DNA of 46,553 nucleotides from Asaia bogorensis (GTDB lineage Bacteria; Pseudomonadota; Alphaproteobacteria; Acetobacterales; Acetobacteraceae): positions 1-46,553 of the forward strand of contig CAMBRC010000027.1 in the NCBI GenBank assembly GCA_945869965.1, in the 5' to 3' direction. Shown piece by piece: positions 1 through 8,844 of this stretch. Under the pieces are notes generated by a model that made no database searches, was not told the origin of the DNA, and was given only the letters and a program-made list of their open reading frames with translations. A program made the translations under genes and the position numbers. Numbering within the stretch: position 1 is the first letter of the stretch; each line of letters starts with the position of its first letter.

Positions 1-38
1 GCAAGGCGAACCTTCCGATACAGTTCCACGGTGAAAAT
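1..38 (-). CDS. istA: IS21-type transposase IstA, first codons only (partial)
   Basis: Only the first 10 to 12 codons are present, reading I/M-F-T-V-E-L-Y-R-K-V-R-L. This matches the usual beginning of IS21-family IstA (a hydrophobic start, then VE-Y-x-x-VR), the transposase that works with the IstB ATPase. A purine-rich stretch (GGAGGGCGGGAG) just upstream could be the ribosome site. The start could be the GTG at 29 or an ATT at 38. The helix-turn-helix and DDE catalytic domain lie outside the window, so the call rests on the short N-terminus plus the repeat-bearing leader. Confidence 0.5.
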   Translation of the reverse strand, partial: MFTVELYRKVRL

Positions 39-147
39 GCTCCCGCCCTCCCTAAAAACAGAAAGGGCAAAACTGGCCGACTTTTACGCCGCCCGCAGCG
101 AGGCTATCCCGCCGCTACCGTGGCAAACTTTTCCACCGCCGTTCTCA
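1..147 (-). mobile_element. Terminal region of an IS21-family insertion sequence (partial)
   Basis: Read on the minus strand, the segment from about 147 to 39 is non-coding and holds two related elements: GGTGGAAAAGTTTGCC, and GGCGTAAAAGTCGGCC followed by AGTTTTGCCC. Multiple spaced copies of a short terminal repeat are typical of IS21-family ends. The element then runs into what looks like the start of istA at the window edge. The outer border is placed at the TGAGAAC near 147 because IS21-type ends commonly begin with TG; this border is inferred. The rest of the element lies outside the window. Confidence 0.55.
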
Positions 148-186
148 GAGGGGGCAGGCAGCCCTCAAAAACCGAAGGGAAACCCC

Positions 187-407
187 TTTTTTTTGTGAAT
201 AAAAAGAAGCAAAAAAACTTTATTCGTTTACCTCGGCTTCGTGAGGTGAGATGCGTTTTGGAAGTTTGGTTTTTTTCCATATCAGCAAATTGAGCGCAGA
301 AAAATATCCGCTATTTTCTTGCTCGGTGGCCAATCTATGTCCCGCAGGGCAATATGGTATGGATTTTTGCTTACTCTTGCGAGTAAAAGAAGCAAAGAGT
401 TTCATCC
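187..407. repeat. Degenerate copies of the AT-rich intergenic palindrome family
   Basis: At 187-225 lies TTTTTGTGAATAAAAAGAAG followed by CAAAAAAACTTTATTC, a slightly decayed forward copy of the repeat found elsewhere in the window. At 371-407 a variant has a different stem (TTACTC, loop TTGC, GAGTAA) but the same following AAGAAGCAAAGAGTTTCATCC-type tail. Between them, near 260-280, GAAGTTTGGTTTTTTTCC looks like a decayed reverse copy. No gene could be supported between 148 and 530. Confidence 0.6.
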
Positions 408-530
408 GAACTCGCCGCCATCGGCATTTCCCGCGCAGCGATGGACGCTAGTTCTCCAGCCGGCGCTGCCGTCACCGCTCCCGCAGTTCTGCGCCGGCTG
501 GGCCGTAATCCCGCCCGGTCGCGGCAGCGT

Positions 531-851
531 TCAGTTCGGGCACATCTGCGAACCGGCCGTAAACCCGATATGCCGGCAGTCGGCAGGCGTCGTCTCGGTG
601 CCGACGAAAACCACCATCCACTTGCTCTGCGCTAGCTTCGCGAACACGATCGGCGACATGAAATTCGAGCCCGCGATGCCTGCCGTCGCGAAGGCGCCCT
701 CGAACTGCACATTGTTGACGGCAATGTCAGCCGGCGTGATTCCAGACCCTGGCCTTGCCAATTCGGCCCTGATCGCGATCTGTACCGCAAGCACATCGGC
801 CACAGTCTGCGCGCGCGCCGCGACGGGCGTGATCAGCACGGCCAACCCCAA
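531..851 (-). CDS. Small secreted hypothetical protein
   Basis: The product is not recognised. The reading frame gives about 106 residues from a TTG at 851. It has a hydrophobic N-terminus ending in ARAQ, which looks like a signal peptidase I site, so the mature protein of about 90 residues should be periplasmic or secreted. Two Cys residues near the C-terminus (TPADC, SQMC) could form a disulphide. The start is uncertain: upstream codons in frame (THWLGSLLLL) would lengthen the signal peptide but have no ATG. An ATG at 889 begins MTNRR in another frame, so a frameshift or sequencing slip near 870-880 is possible. The gene stands alone between IS remnants and a Pro/Arg-rich gene. Confidence 0.5.
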   Translation of the reverse strand: MGLAVLITPVAARAQTVADVLAVQIAIRAELARPGSGITPADIAVNNVQFEGAFATAGIAGSNFMSPIVFAKLAQSKWMVVFVGTETTPADCRHIGFTAGSQMCPN

Positions 852-1190
852 GAGGAGCAGGGAGCCCAGCCAGTGCGTCTATTTGTCATGATGCCGCATC
901 CTCTTGTTCAGGTATCGGGTCAAGGAAAATGCAAAAAACGCAGGATCCGCACCGATACTCACCGAACTTTTCCACCGACGCCACTTAACGACTTTATTAT
1001 TTCAGTCTGGTTACAAAAGCCGACTTTCCCGGGACATCCGCCGCGGCCCGGTCCTCGACGTCATTCAACACAGCTTCGCCGGCTGGGTCGTCGCCGACAC
1101 AAAACCGGCAGAGCCCAATCTTCGTCCAGAATCGCAGCTACCAAAAAAAAATTCCGTAGCCAAGCAAAAATTTCCTTGCTCTCCGGAGAT
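852..1190. other. Intergenic stretch without a recognisable gene
   Basis: About 340 bases between the small secreted protein and the Pro/Arg-rich gene. No convincing coding frame, RNA gene or terminator is visible. An A-rich tract occurs at about 1141-1172. It may carry the promoter of the downstream gene, but no clear -35/-10 pair stands out. Confidence 0.4.
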
Positions 1191-1205
1191 ACGTTAGTTA
1201 GTATG
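1191..1205 (+). promoter_or_regulatory. AT-rich TTAGTTA motif before Pro/Arg-rich paralogue 1
   Basis: ACGTTAGTTAGTATG lies just upstream of the ATG at 1212. The paralogue starting at 31771 has GTTAGTTATTAT at exactly the same distance: in both genes 19 bases separate the beginning of GTTAGTTA from the start codon. The role is unknown; it could be a -10/extended promoter element or the border of a mobile unit. Confidence 0.4.
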
Positions 1206-1211
1206 CGCCGC

Positions 1212-1700
1212 ATGGAACCATCTTCCTCCCTCGGCGACAAGCTCGCCTGCCTGCGCTTAACCGCGCAGGCACCGTGGGAGAAGTGTGCCTGGATTCCTGA
1301 CCCCATCCACGCCCTGATCATGGCCGCCCTGGCGCGCATTTTCGGCCGCCTGGAGCAGCTTCTCCTGCTCTGGCAGTCAGGCCAGTTCCCGCCCCCGCAA
1401 TCCGCAAATCCCCGCCGCGCGGCTGCCCCGCGTCCGGCCGCCGCCCCGTGCCGCCGGGTCGAACCGCGCGCGCGCCTCCCCCGGCATTCGGCGGCGCGGC
1501 GCGACCGGGCCGCCATCTGCCGCCGCGTCCCGTCCCTCCGCGCCTCGCATTCGGCGCTCAACCCGCCGTCGCCCCCCGCCCGTGCACCCTCCGCACGCCC
1601 CCGCCCAACGCACGATCCTCCGTCGATTTGCCCGTCCATCGGTCGCAAAACCCCGCCCGCAGGGGTTGGAGAATTGCGCCTATATACGTTCAGTATATGA
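1212..1700 (+). CDS. Pro/Arg-rich lineage-specific protein, paralogue 1
   Basis: A protein of about 162 residues with no recognised domain. The N-terminal 60 residues are ordered-looking (SLGD-LA-LR, AP-EK, P-PI-A, then ARIFGRLEQLLLLWQSGQF) and match the gene at 31298-31771 almost position by position. The rest is low-complexity Pro/Arg/Ala. The start at 1212 is chosen over the ATG at 1203 because it aligns MEPSSSLGD with MENQTPSLGD of the paralogue. The C-terminus ends YTFSI, compared with HFVTI in the paralogue, and the stop sits in an AT-rich patch (TATATACGTTCAGTATATGA). The conserved amphipathic LEQ-LLLW segment may be a protein or membrane contact. The conserved frame across copies argues for a real gene despite the low-complexity tail. 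Function unknown. Confidence 0.6.
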   Translation: MEPSSSLGDKLACLRLTAQAPWEKCAWIPDPIHALIMAALARIFGRLEQLLLLWQSGQFPPPQSANPRRAAAPRPAAAPCRRVEPRARLPRHSAARRDRAAICRRVPSLRASHSALNPPSPPARAPSARPRPTHDPPSICPSIGRKTPPAGVGELRLYTFSI

Positions 1701-1782
1701 AACAAAATGCCCAAAGACGACACCCCTTGCCGCCTCAAGCGCCAAGCGCGATGATTCCGCCCGCCCACCCTGAGGACTCCGA

Positions 1783-2394
1783 ATGACCGCCAGCACCCTC
1801 CTCTTCCTCCCCGGCGCCGGCGGCTCCGCCAGCTTCTGGCAACCAGTCGCCGACCTCCTGCCCGAGGAATGGCCCAAGGTCATGCTGTCCTGGCCGGGCT
1901 TGGGAAACGAACCGCACGACCCCACCGTCCAGGGCCTCGACGACCTCGTCGACATGGTCAGCGCCTGCATCGCCATGTCCCCCACCCGGGTGGACCTGAT
2001 CGGCCAATCCATGGGCGGCCTCGTCGCCATCCGCGCCGCCCTGCGCCACACCTACCGCATCCGCCGCCTCGTCCTCACCGGCACCTCCGGCGGCTTGGAC
2101 GTGGCCGCCCTAGGCGGCTCCAACTGGCGCCCCGGCTATCGCGAAAGCTTCCCCAACGCCGCTCCCTGGATCACCGAAGTCCAGGCCGACCACACCCCGG
2201 ACATCCCCCGCATCACCACCCGCACTCTGTTGCTCTGCGGCGACGCCGACGACATCAGCCCGCCCCCCGTCGGCGAACGCCTGCTGAGCCTGCTCCCCAA
2301 CGCCACCCTGCACATCATCAAAGGCGGCGACCACAGCTTCCCGCACGACATGCCGGTCGAAACCGCCACCGCCATCGCCCGCCACCTGGCCTAG
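1783..2394 (+). CDS. Alpha/beta hydrolase
   Basis: A 203-residue alpha/beta-hydrolase-fold protein, probably a cytoplasmic esterase or lipase-like hydrolase. Visible signatures are an N-terminal [13 protein letters not shown] strand-loop with oxyanion-type glycines, the nucleophile elbow GQSMGG (Ser about residue 74), an acid in [12 protein letters not shown] (about 150) and the catalytic His in GGDHSFP (about 186). The family normally runs 220-280 residues; this one has a short cap. The ATG at 1783 follows a modest purine stretch (GAGGACTCCGA). Its TAG stop shares the palindrome CTAG with the stop of the convergent ABC ATPase gene, so the two genes overlap by four bases. The substrate cannot be deduced. 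Confidence 0.85.
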   Translation: MTASTLLFLPGAGGSASFWQPVADLLPEEWPKVMLSWPGLGNEPHDPTVQGLDDLVDMVSACIAMSPTRVDLIGQSMGGLVAIRAALRHTYRIRRLVLTGTSGGLDVAALGGSNWRPGYRESFPNAAPWITEVQADHTPDIPRITTRTLLLCGDADDISPPPVGERLLSLLPNATLHIIKGGDHSFPHDMPVETATAIARHLA

Positions 2395-3416
2395 GCCACC
2401 ACGTGCTCCACGGCACCCACGCCGCCGAGCGCCAGTTCCTTCGCCCGATGGCACGCCACCAGCCGCCCCGGCTCCGCCTCCTGCAACTCCGGCAACACCT
2501 GCCGGCACACATCCGTCGCATAGCGGCAGCGCGGATGAAACGAACACCCCGGCGGTGGATTGGCCGGGTCGGCGATCTCGCGCTCCAGCACGATCCGGTT
2601 GCTCACCGCCCCAGGGATCGGCGTGGGGGCGGCTGAAAGAAGTGCCTCGGTATACGGATGCAACGGCCGGTCGAACAACGCCTCGGTCTCGGCCAGTTCG
2701 ACAATCCGCCCGACATACATGACCGCGACGCGGTCACTGACATGCTTCACCACGGAAAGGTCATGCGCCACGAACAGATAGGTCAAACCCAGCTGGTCCT
2801 GCAGATCCAGCATCAGGTTCAAAATCTGCGCCTGCACCGAAACATCGAGCGCACTGACCGGCTCATCCGCCACAATCAACGAGGGGTTCAACGACAACGC
2901 CCGCGCAATCCCGATCCGCTGTCGCTGCCCGCCGGAAAACGCATGCGGAAACCGGTTATAGTAGGCCCGCGGCAACTGGACGAGTTCCATCAACTCCTCC
3001 ACGCGCTTCCGCCGCGCCACGGCATCGCTCATGCCATTGATCAGCATCGGCTCGCCGATGATATCGCCCACCACCATGCGCGGATTCAGCGACGAGTAGG
3101 GGTCCTGGAACACCATCTGGATATGCCGCCGCAACGGCCGTAACCCGGCCCGCTTCAGCCCGGCGAGTTCGACCTCGCGGCCCTCGACCTTGAACTTGAT
3201 CGACCCCCCGGTCGGCGCATAGGCGCGCAGGATGCACCGCGCCGCCGTCGTCTTGCCGCACCCGCTCTCGCCCACCAGCGCCAGCGTCTCGCCCTTTCGA
3301 ATGGAGAACGAAACCCCATCCACCGCCTTCACCTGGCCCACGACTTTCCGCAACAGCCCGCGCCGTATCGGGAAATACTTCTTGAGGTCGACAACCTCCA
3401 GGATCGTCTCGCTCAT
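2391..3416 (-). CDS. ABC importer ATPase, DppF/OppF type (importer 1)
   Basis: A 341-residue ATP-hydrolysing subunit of a peptide/oligosaccharide-type importer, on the inner face of the membrane. It shows Walker [10 protein letters not shown], the Q-loop [13 protein letters not shown], signature [15 protein letters not shown], Walker [14 protein letters not shown] and the switch His in LFVAHDLS. The C-terminal oligo_HPY extension (HPYTEALL, then [17 protein letters not shown]) is characteristic of Dpp/Opp ATPases. The ATG at 3416 is preferred over upstream starts because it overlaps the TGA of the preceding ATPase gene as ATGA, implying translational coupling. It is the last gene of the importer 1 operon and converges on the hydrolase gene. 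Confidence 0.9.
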   Translation of the reverse strand: MSETILEVVDLKKYFPIRRGLLRKVVGQVKAVDGVSFSIRKGETLALVGESGCGKTTAARCILRAYAPTGGSIKFKVEGREVELAGLKRAGLRPLRRHIQMVFQDPYSSLNPRMVVGDIIGEPMLINGMSDAVARRKRVEELMELVQLPRAYYNRFPHAFSGGQRQRIGIARALSLNPSLIVADEPVSALDVSVQAQILNLMLDLQDQLGLTYLFVAHDLSVVKHVSDRVAVMYVGRIVELAETEALFDRPLHPYTEALLSAAPTPIPGAVSNRIVLEREIADPANPPPGCSFHPRCRYATDVCRQVLPELQEAEPGRLVACHRAKELALGGVGAVEHVVA

Positions 3417-4435
3417 GCCGCGACCCCCGCCTTCGCCGCATCCATCCCGCCATGCAGGAAGCACCGTACCTGCCGCCCGTCATCGGTATCCACCGCCGGC
3501 GGCTCGGCCTTCTCGCAGACTGCGCCAATGATCTCGCCACAGCGCGGATGATACGAACACCCCTTCGGCCGATCGAACGGATGCGGAATCGAGCCGGCAA
3601 TCGTCGGCAATCGCGTCCGTGGCTTGGCCAACACCGTCGGGATCGACCGCAACAACGCCCGCGTATACGGGTGCTTCGGCGCCTCGAAGATTTCCTTCAC
3701 CGACCCAGTCTCGACCGCGCGTCCGAGATACATGACCGAAACGTCGTGCGCCATCTCGGCAATCACCCCCATGTCATGGGTGATCAGGATGATCGCCAAC
3801 CCGCGATCCTTCTGCAGCGTCCGCAACAGGTCGAGGATCTGCGCCTGCGTGGTCACATCCAGTGCCGTCGTCGGCTCATCGGCAATCAGCACCCGGGGAT
3901 CGCACGACAACGCCATCGCGATCATCACCCGCTGCCGCAATCCGCCCGAAAGCTGGAACGGATAATCGTCCACCCGCCGCGACGGCTGCGGCACGCCGAC
4001 CATGTCCAAAAGCTCGATCGCCCGCTTCTTCGCCGCCCGCTCATCCAGCCCCATATGCAGCTTGATGCCCTCGCCGATCTGGTTGCCGATCGTGTAATGC
4101 TGGCTGAATGAGGCCATCGGCTCCTGGAACACCAGTGCTATCTCCGGCCCGCGATACCGCCGCATCTCCTCGTTCGACAGCTTCGCCAAATCGATCGCCG
4201 GCCCGCCGCTGCCGGGCCGCAGCATGATGCTGCCGCCCACCACCCGGCCAGGCCGATCAACAATACCCAGCACCGATCGCGCAGTCACCGACTTGCCGCA
4301 GCCGCTCTCACCGACCACGCCGAGGGTGCGCCCCTCGTACACATCGAAATCCACGCCATCCACGGCGCGCACCACGCCCTCCGGCCCGAAGAACTGGGTC
4401 TTGAGATCGCGAACGGAAAGAATGGGTTCAGCCAT
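3413..4435 (-). CDS. ABC importer ATPase, DppD/OppD type (importer 1)
   Basis: The second nucleotide-binding subunit of importer 1, 340 residues from [11 protein letters not shown]. Motifs: Walker [13 protein letters not shown]-loop [11 protein letters not shown], signature [15 protein letters not shown], Walker [14 protein letters not shown] and switch ITHDMG. The C-terminal oligo_HPY region contains HPYTRALL and KGCSYHPRC. It is paired with the DppF-type subunit in the usual D-then-F order. The start at 4435 overlaps the stop of the upstream permease gene by eight bases (ATGGCTGA). A longer start, [10 protein letters not shown] at 4453, is possible but less likely. Confidence 0.9.
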   Translation of the reverse strand: MAEPILSVRDLKTQFFGPEGVVRAVDGVDFDVYEGRTLGVVGESGCGKSVTARSVLGIVDRPGRVVGGSIMLRPGSGGPAIDLAKLSNEEMRRYRGPEIALVFQEPMASFSQHYTIGNQIGEGIKLHMGLDERAAKKRAIELLDMVGVPQPSRRVDDYPFQLSGGLRQRVMIAMALSCDPRVLIADEPTTALDVTTQAQILDLLRTLQKDRGLAIILITHDMGVIAEMAHDVSVMYLGRAVETGSVKEIFEAPKHPYTRALLRSIPTVLAKPRTRLPTIAGSIPHPFDRPKGCSYHPRCGEIIGAVCEKAEPPAVDTDDGRQVRCFLHGGMDAAKAGVAA

Positions 4436-5537
4436 AGGGGTCCGCCGCGTCACGCAGGCCGTCGCCCAGGAAGTTGAAAGCCAGGATCACGACCACCACG
4501 GGAATGGCGGATACCAATAGCCAAGGCGCCAGTGCCAGCGTCTGGATGTTCTGCGCATCCTGCAACAGGATGCCCCAGGATATTGCCGGCGGCCGCAGCC
4601 CGAGCCCGAGGAAGCTCAGCGACGTCTCGCTGATGATCATGGCGGGCAAGGCCAGGCTGACGGCGGCGATGATGTGGCTGGCAAAGCTCGGCAGCATATG
4701 GCGGAAGATGATCCGCCCTTGCGACGCGCCGGCCAGTTCGGCCGCCATCACGAAATCCTCCTCCTTCAGCGCCAGGAATTTTCCGCGCACCACGCGGGCG
4801 AGATCGGTCCACGCCAAAAGTGAAATGATGATCGTGATGGCGAAGTAGATTTGCAGCACGCTCCAGTCATTCGGCAACGCCGCCGCCAGCCCCAGCCACA
4901 ATGGAATGGTCGGCATCGAGCGGATCACCTCGATCACCCGCTGGATCACCGTATCGACCATGCCGCCATACACCGCCGAGATGCCGCCGAGCAGCACGCC
5001 GAGGAACAGGCTGATCGTTACGCCGACCAGGCCGATGGTCAGCGATACCCGCGTCGCCACCACCAGCCGCGACCATAGATCGCGCCCTAGCAGGTCAGTG
5101 CCCAGCAGATAAATGCCATCCCCGCGTTCGGCGTTTTTCAGCGTCATCAAATGGATGTCGGTGGTGATCAGGCCAAACAGATTGTATTCGTAGCCCCGGC
5201 CGAAGAAATCGATATAGACTTTTCGCGATGGGTCGATCGTATAGACCAGCTTGAACGTCTTCATGTCCCGCTGGCCCTTGATGCCATAAACATGCGGGTT
5301 GAAGCCGTTATCGTCGAACAGATGAATGCCCTGCGGCGCGATGTAGCTCGTCCTCGCGTCCGTGGCGTGTGGATCGGTGGTCGCCAGGAAATCGGCGAAG
5401 ATCGCCAACAGGTAGAACAGCAGCAGCAGCACGATGCTGATCATCGCCAGCTTGTGCCGCCGGAATCGCCACCAGGTCAGCTGAAGCTGGGTGGCAACCG
5501 CATACTTTTCGGAGTCGATCTGTGCCACGCCGCTCAA
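4428..5537 (-). CDS. ABC importer permease, DppC/OppC type with long periplasmic insertion (importer 1)
   Basis: An inner-membrane permease of about 369 residues. A first transmembrane helix (about residues 24-45) is followed by an unusually long extracytoplasmic segment (about 48-145, including YGIKGQRDMKTFKLVY and GRGYEYNLFGLITTDIH). Then come LLGTDLLGRDLWSRL and five further helices. The EAA loop that contacts the ATPases is visible as AAELAGASQGRIIFRHMLP. Ordinary DppC proteins are about 300 residues; the insertion resembles the alpha-galactoside/oligosaccharide branch of this family, so the substrate need not be a peptide. The start is not certain: a TTG at 5537 forms TTGA with the upstream stop, and a GTG at 5528 is the alternative. 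Confidence 0.88.
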   Translation of the reverse strand: MSGVAQIDSEKYAVATQLQLTWWRFRRHKLAMISIVLLLLFYLLAIFADFLATTDPHATDARTSYIAPQGIHLFDDNGFNPHVYGIKGQRDMKTFKLVYTIDPSRKVYIDFFGRGYEYNLFGLITTDIHLMTLKNAERGDGIYLLGTDLLGRDLWSRLVVATRVSLTIGLVGVTISLFLGVLLGGISAVYGGMVDTVIQRVIEVIRSMPTIPLWLGLAAALPNDWSVLQIYFAITIIISLLAWTDLARVVRGKFLALKEEDFVMAAELAGASQGRIIFRHMLPSFASHIIAAVSLALPAMIISETSLSFLGLGLRPPAISWGILLQDAQNIQTLALAPWLLVSAIPVVVVILAFNFLGDGLRDAADPYG

Positions 5538-6523
5538 TCCATCTGGTGGCGGATGCGCGGGTCCACCCACATCAGCACGAGGTCAGAGATGAAGGTCCCC
5601 ACCACGGTCATCACGCCGAGTAACAGCACGATGGTGCCGGCTAGGAACATGTCCTGGGCCACCAGCGCCTTGACCAGCAGTGGCCCAACCGTGGGCAAGC
5701 CGAGCACGATCGAGACGATGATCGAACCGGAGACGAGATAGGGAAACAGATAGGCGATGTTGCTGGCAAACGGGTTGAGCGCCGCGCGAACAGGATACTT
5801 CACGATGGTACGGAACTCCGACAATCCCTTGGCCCGGGCGGTCACAACATAGGGCCGGCGCAGTTCGTCGAGCAGGTTGGCACGCATGATGCGGATCAGC
5901 TGCGCCGTGCCGCCGAGCGCCAGGATCATTGCCGGCAGCGGCAGGTGCTTGATCAAGTCCCAGATCTTTGGCCAGCCCCACGGTGCCAGTGCCATCTCGG
6001 CCGAGAACAGGCCGCCCACGCTGGCGCCGAACCAGACGAAGGAGAAATACATGATCACCAGCGCCAGCAGGAAATTCGGCACCGCGATGCCGATGAAGCC
6101 CACCAGGGTGAAGGCATAGTCGGCAAAGGAATACTGGCGCACCGCCGAGAAGATGCCGATCGGCAGCGCCAGCCCCCAGGTGAGGAGGAGTGCTGCAAAG
6201 CTCAGCAACAGCGTCAACCACAGCCGGTCGCCGATCACCTCGGTCACCGGGCGGCGCCATTCCATCGACTCACCGAAATCGCCGGTGATGATACGAGCCA
6301 GCCATTTGCCGTACTGGACATAGAATGGCTCGCCGAGGCCGTAGAGCTGGCGCAGATTCTCCGCCTCGGCCGCCGAGACCTGGCTGCCGGAGGAGGAGAG
6401 CTGGGCAATGTAGGCGTCGACGAAATCGCCCGGCGGGAGCTGGATGATGATGAACGACAGGATCGAGATGAGCCAGACGGTCATGACGCCCAGGAGTAAG
6501 CGGCGGGTGACGAAGGAGATCAT
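5534..6523 (-). CDS. ABC importer permease, DppB/OppB type (importer 1)
   Basis: A 329-residue inner-membrane permease of importer 1, starting MISFVTRRLLLGVMTVW. An N-terminal helix is followed by the DppB-type periplasmic loop (LPPGDFVDAY, LYGLGEPFYVQYGKWL, GDFGESM) and then five helices. The EAA loop reads ARAKGLSEFRTIVKYPVRAALNP, and the C-terminus is VDPRIRHQMD. Start 6523 is favoured over 6541 because family members begin directly with the M-x-x-F-x-x-RRLL helix. It lies downstream of two substrate-binding protein genes, separated from them by a paired palindrome. Confidence 0.9.
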   Translation of the reverse strand: MISFVTRRLLLGVMTVWLISILSFIIIQLPPGDFVDAYIAQLSSSGSQVSAAEAENLRQLYGLGEPFYVQYGKWLARIITGDFGESMEWRRPVTEVIGDRLWLTLLLSFAALLLTWGLALPIGIFSAVRQYSFADYAFTLVGFIGIAVPNFLLALVIMYFSFVWFGASVGGLFSAEMALAPWGWPKIWDLIKHLPLPAMILALGGTAQLIRIMRANLLDELRRPYVVTARAKGLSEFRTIVKYPVRAALNPFASNIAYLFPYLVSGSIIVSIVLGLPTVGPLLVKALVAQDMFLAGTIVLLLGVMTVVGTFISDLVLMWVDPRIRHQMD

Positions 6524-6542
6524 GCAGGAAGTCCAAGGCAAG

Positions 6543-6679
6543 GATTCTTCTTTTTGTGAACAAAAAGAAGCAAAAAAACTTTACTCATTGGCATGTGACT
6601 CAACTGGCAAGGTCCGTGGTTGCCATTGGCAAACGGATAAAGTTTTTTTGCTTCTTTTTGTCCACAAAAAGAAGATTCT
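6543..6679. repeat. Inverted pair of AT-rich palindromes (site 2)
   Basis: A forward copy (6543-6583) and a reverse copy (6637-6679) face each other across about 50 bases. Each has arms CTTCTTTTT and AAAAAGAAG around a GTGAAC-type centre (GTCCAC in the second), and an A7/T7 tract toward the spacer. The spacer-proximal parts (CTTTACTCATT and ACGGATAAAG) are partly complementary, so the pair can also fold as one long stem flanked by A and U tracts. It lies between a substrate-binding protein gene and permease B of the same operon. Confidence 0.85.
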
Positions 6680-6692
6680 CTCTTCCCCATTC

Positions 6693-8732
6693 TCAAGCTT
6701 TGTAGAACCACGTCGCTGGATGCGAGCTGCCCGGGGTGCGGCAATGCTGGGCGATGCAGACCCGGCCAGGGATGTTGCCCAGGCGGCGGCTGGCCAGGCG
6801 CACGCCCATCAGCGCCGGTGATTGGCCGCAGACGCCGATGTGGAATTGCTGGTCGACCATGATCTTCCAGATTTCCTGGGCGTTCTTGTGGCGCTCGGCT
6901 TCCTGCATGCCGGCCGCCGAGCGGAATAGTTCGAGGGCGCGGATCATGTGGGGGTCGGACGGCTTGGTGCCGCCGGCGCCGTTGGAGGCGTACCAGCGTG
7001 AGTGCTCGATCCCGTAGGCGCCGTTGGCGATGTCCACCGGCAGGGCCCAGGACGGGTAGAGATACAGCAACTCGGTGCCGCCATTGGTCCACACCATGAT
7101 GTGGTGATCGCCTGCCAGCACGCGCTGGAACGCCAAGCCACGCTCCTGTTCCTTGACGTCGCCGAAGATGCCGATCTTGCGCCACTGCTGGGCGATCATC
7201 TGGGCGTGGGCCGGCCAGTCCATGAACGCCTTGACTGCGGTGAGCTGGATGATCAGGCGCTGGCCATTGTCGCTGCGCAGGCGATAGCCCTCGCGATCTT
7301 TCTTGTTCAGGCCAAGGGCGTCGAGCATCTTGTTGGCCTGGGCAACGTCGAGCACCGACCATTTCTTGCGCCATTCCGGGCCGGGGCTTTCGGGCATCGC
7401 TTCGGCCGGAGCGGTGGAACCGGGGGTGCCGAGGCCGAGCCAGAAGGTCTCGTTGAGCTGGTCGCGGTCGATGCCCAGCGAAAGGGCGCGGCGGAAATCG
7501 GCATTGCCCAGCCACTTGCCGATCTCAGGATCAGCGGTGTGGTTCATGTTGATGTGCAGGGTGGTGTCCCCGCCGTTATAGGCGAGGTCGAGATGCACGT
7601 CGTACTTGCCGCGGTCGCGGTTTTCCAGGATCACCGGCAGCTTGGCCAGGTCCATGTGGCGTTCCTGGAGGTCATACTCGCCGGCCATGGCGCGCAGGTT
7701 GGCGACCTCGATGTTTTCGGCCAGGGTCATCACGACCCCGTCGATATAGGGCAGCTGGTTTCCGTCGGTGTCGACCACGTAATAAAACGGGTTGCGCTCC
7801 ATCGCCCAGGTGGGGGTGTTGATCGGGCGGGTGGTCTTCCACGGGCCGAGCGTCGGCAGTTCGGGGTTGAGCTGCCAGTCCTTGCGGACGTGCAGCATGC
7901 GCACCCAGTTGTCGTAGCCGGCGGCGCGCGCCTTGGCGTTGACCTCGGCCTCGGACGAGTATTTCGGCATGAACTGCTTGAGGTAATGGGCGGGGGCATA
8001 GGCGCCGAAGCTGTTGCCGCCCGACTGGCGCACCGCCTGTCCGCCGCCGATCAGGGTGTCGCCGGCGATCATCGAGGGGAAGAGGAAGTATGGGTTCTCG
8101 AACTGGAACTGGATCGTGGTCTCGTCGATCTTTACCAGCTTGCCCTGTTTGCCGCCGGCCGCCATGTCGGCGATCGGGTTCGGCACGATGTCCTTGTTGA
8201 GGTACATGTCCTCGTACCAGAACACGAAGTCGTCGGCGGTGAAGGGGGCACCGTCGGACCACTTCATGCCTTTGCGTAGGAACAAGGTCGTGGTCTTGCC
8301 GTCGGCGCTGAGCTCATAGGCCTTGCAGACCGAGGGGACGATCTTGCTGCCGGTGGGGTCCCAGAACAGCAGCTTGTCGCTGGCCATGATGCGGTTGCCA
8401 TTCTCGCCGTCGGACGGGCCGATGAAGGCGCGGCGCCAGGTGCCGCCGTATTTGCCGGTGCTCTCCAGCGGCTTCATTACCAGCGGTTCGGCGGGCAGGC
8501 GCTGGGCCACGGGCGGGAGCTTGCCGGCCTTGACCAACTCGGCGAGTTGGGGCGCTTCCTTGAACGATGTCGGGATGGTGGTGACCTGGGTGGGGCCTTC
8601 CAGCTTTCCGACCAGGCCGGACTGGTCGAACGTGCTCTTGGCGGTCACGGCCTGGGCCAGTGCGTCCACGGTCGGAGCGGCGGCCGCGGCGAACGCAGCG
8701 GTGGCGCCAAGGAAAGTCCTGCGGGTGGTCAT
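6693..8732 (-). CDS. ABC importer substrate-binding protein, family 5 (importer 1, copy A)
   Basis: A 679-residue periplasmic solute-binding protein. The N-terminus MTTRRTFLGATAAFAAA has a twin-arginine-like signal followed by a hydrophobic stretch and an LAQ cleavage region. The SBP_bac_5 fold is indicated by YGGTWRRAF, LRKGMKWSDGAPFTADDFVFWYEDM (given here only as a landmark), the AERNP-like WAMERNPFYY, LPYIDGVVM, and FRRALSLGIDRDQLNE. It is longer than typical DppA (about 535 residues) and ends with a conserved Cys-containing tail, CIAQHCRTPGSSHPATW. It is about 70% identical by eye to the next gene upstream, pointing to a tandem duplication. It supplies substrate to permeases 5534-6523 and 4428-5537. 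Confidence 0.9.
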   Translation of the reverse strand: MTTRRTFLGATAAFAAAAAPTVDALAQAVTAKSTFDQSGLVGKLEGPTQVTTIPTSFKEAPQLAELVKAGKLPPVAQRLPAEPLVMKPLESTGKYGGTWRRAFIGPSDGENGNRIMASDKLLFWDPTGSKIVPSVCKAYELSADGKTTTLFLRKGMKWSDGAPFTADDFVFWYEDMYLNKDIVPNPIADMAAGGKQGKLVKIDETTIQFQFENPYFLFPSMIAGDTLIGGGQAVRQSGGNSFGAYAPAHYLKQFMPKYSSEAEVNAKARAAGYDNWVRMLHVRKDWQLNPELPTLGPWKTTRPINTPTWAMERNPFYYVVDTDGNQLPYIDGVVMTLAENIEVANLRAMAGEYDLQERHMDLAKLPVILENRDRGKYDVHLDLAYNGGDTTLHINMNHTADPEIGKWLGNADFRRALSLGIDRDQLNETFWLGLGTPGSTAPAEAMPESPGPEWRKKWSVLDVAQANKMLDALGLNKKDREGYRLRSDNGQRLIIQLTAVKAFMDWPAHAQMIAQQWRKIGIFGDVKEQERGLAFQRVLAGDHHIMVWTNGGTELLYLYPSWALPVDIANGAYGIEHSRWYASNGAGGTKPSDPHMIRALELFRSAAGMQEAERHKNAQEIWKIMVDQQFHIGVCGQSPALMGVRLASRRLGNIPGRVCIAQHCRTPGSSHPATWFYKA

Positions 8733-8844
8733 GTCGGCTGCCTCCGGGCGTTGCTGGGTCCGTGGCCTCTTTGACGGTGGCCACGGTGAGTTGGATCTAC
8801 GCTAGAGCAAGAGCGGGCGCGGGGCCAGTAGGGGAACAAAAAAT

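Noticed and set aside
1-20. GAACCTTCCG at the left edge as a second IS5-type terminal repeat
   Set aside because: It matches the right-edge element over only ten bases and is explained as the complement of the istA codons for Y-R-K-V-R.
1061-1768. Minus-strand frames of 78 to 235 codons over paralogue 1
   Set aside because: The plus-strand frame aligns with the paralogue at 31298-31771; the minus frames do not.
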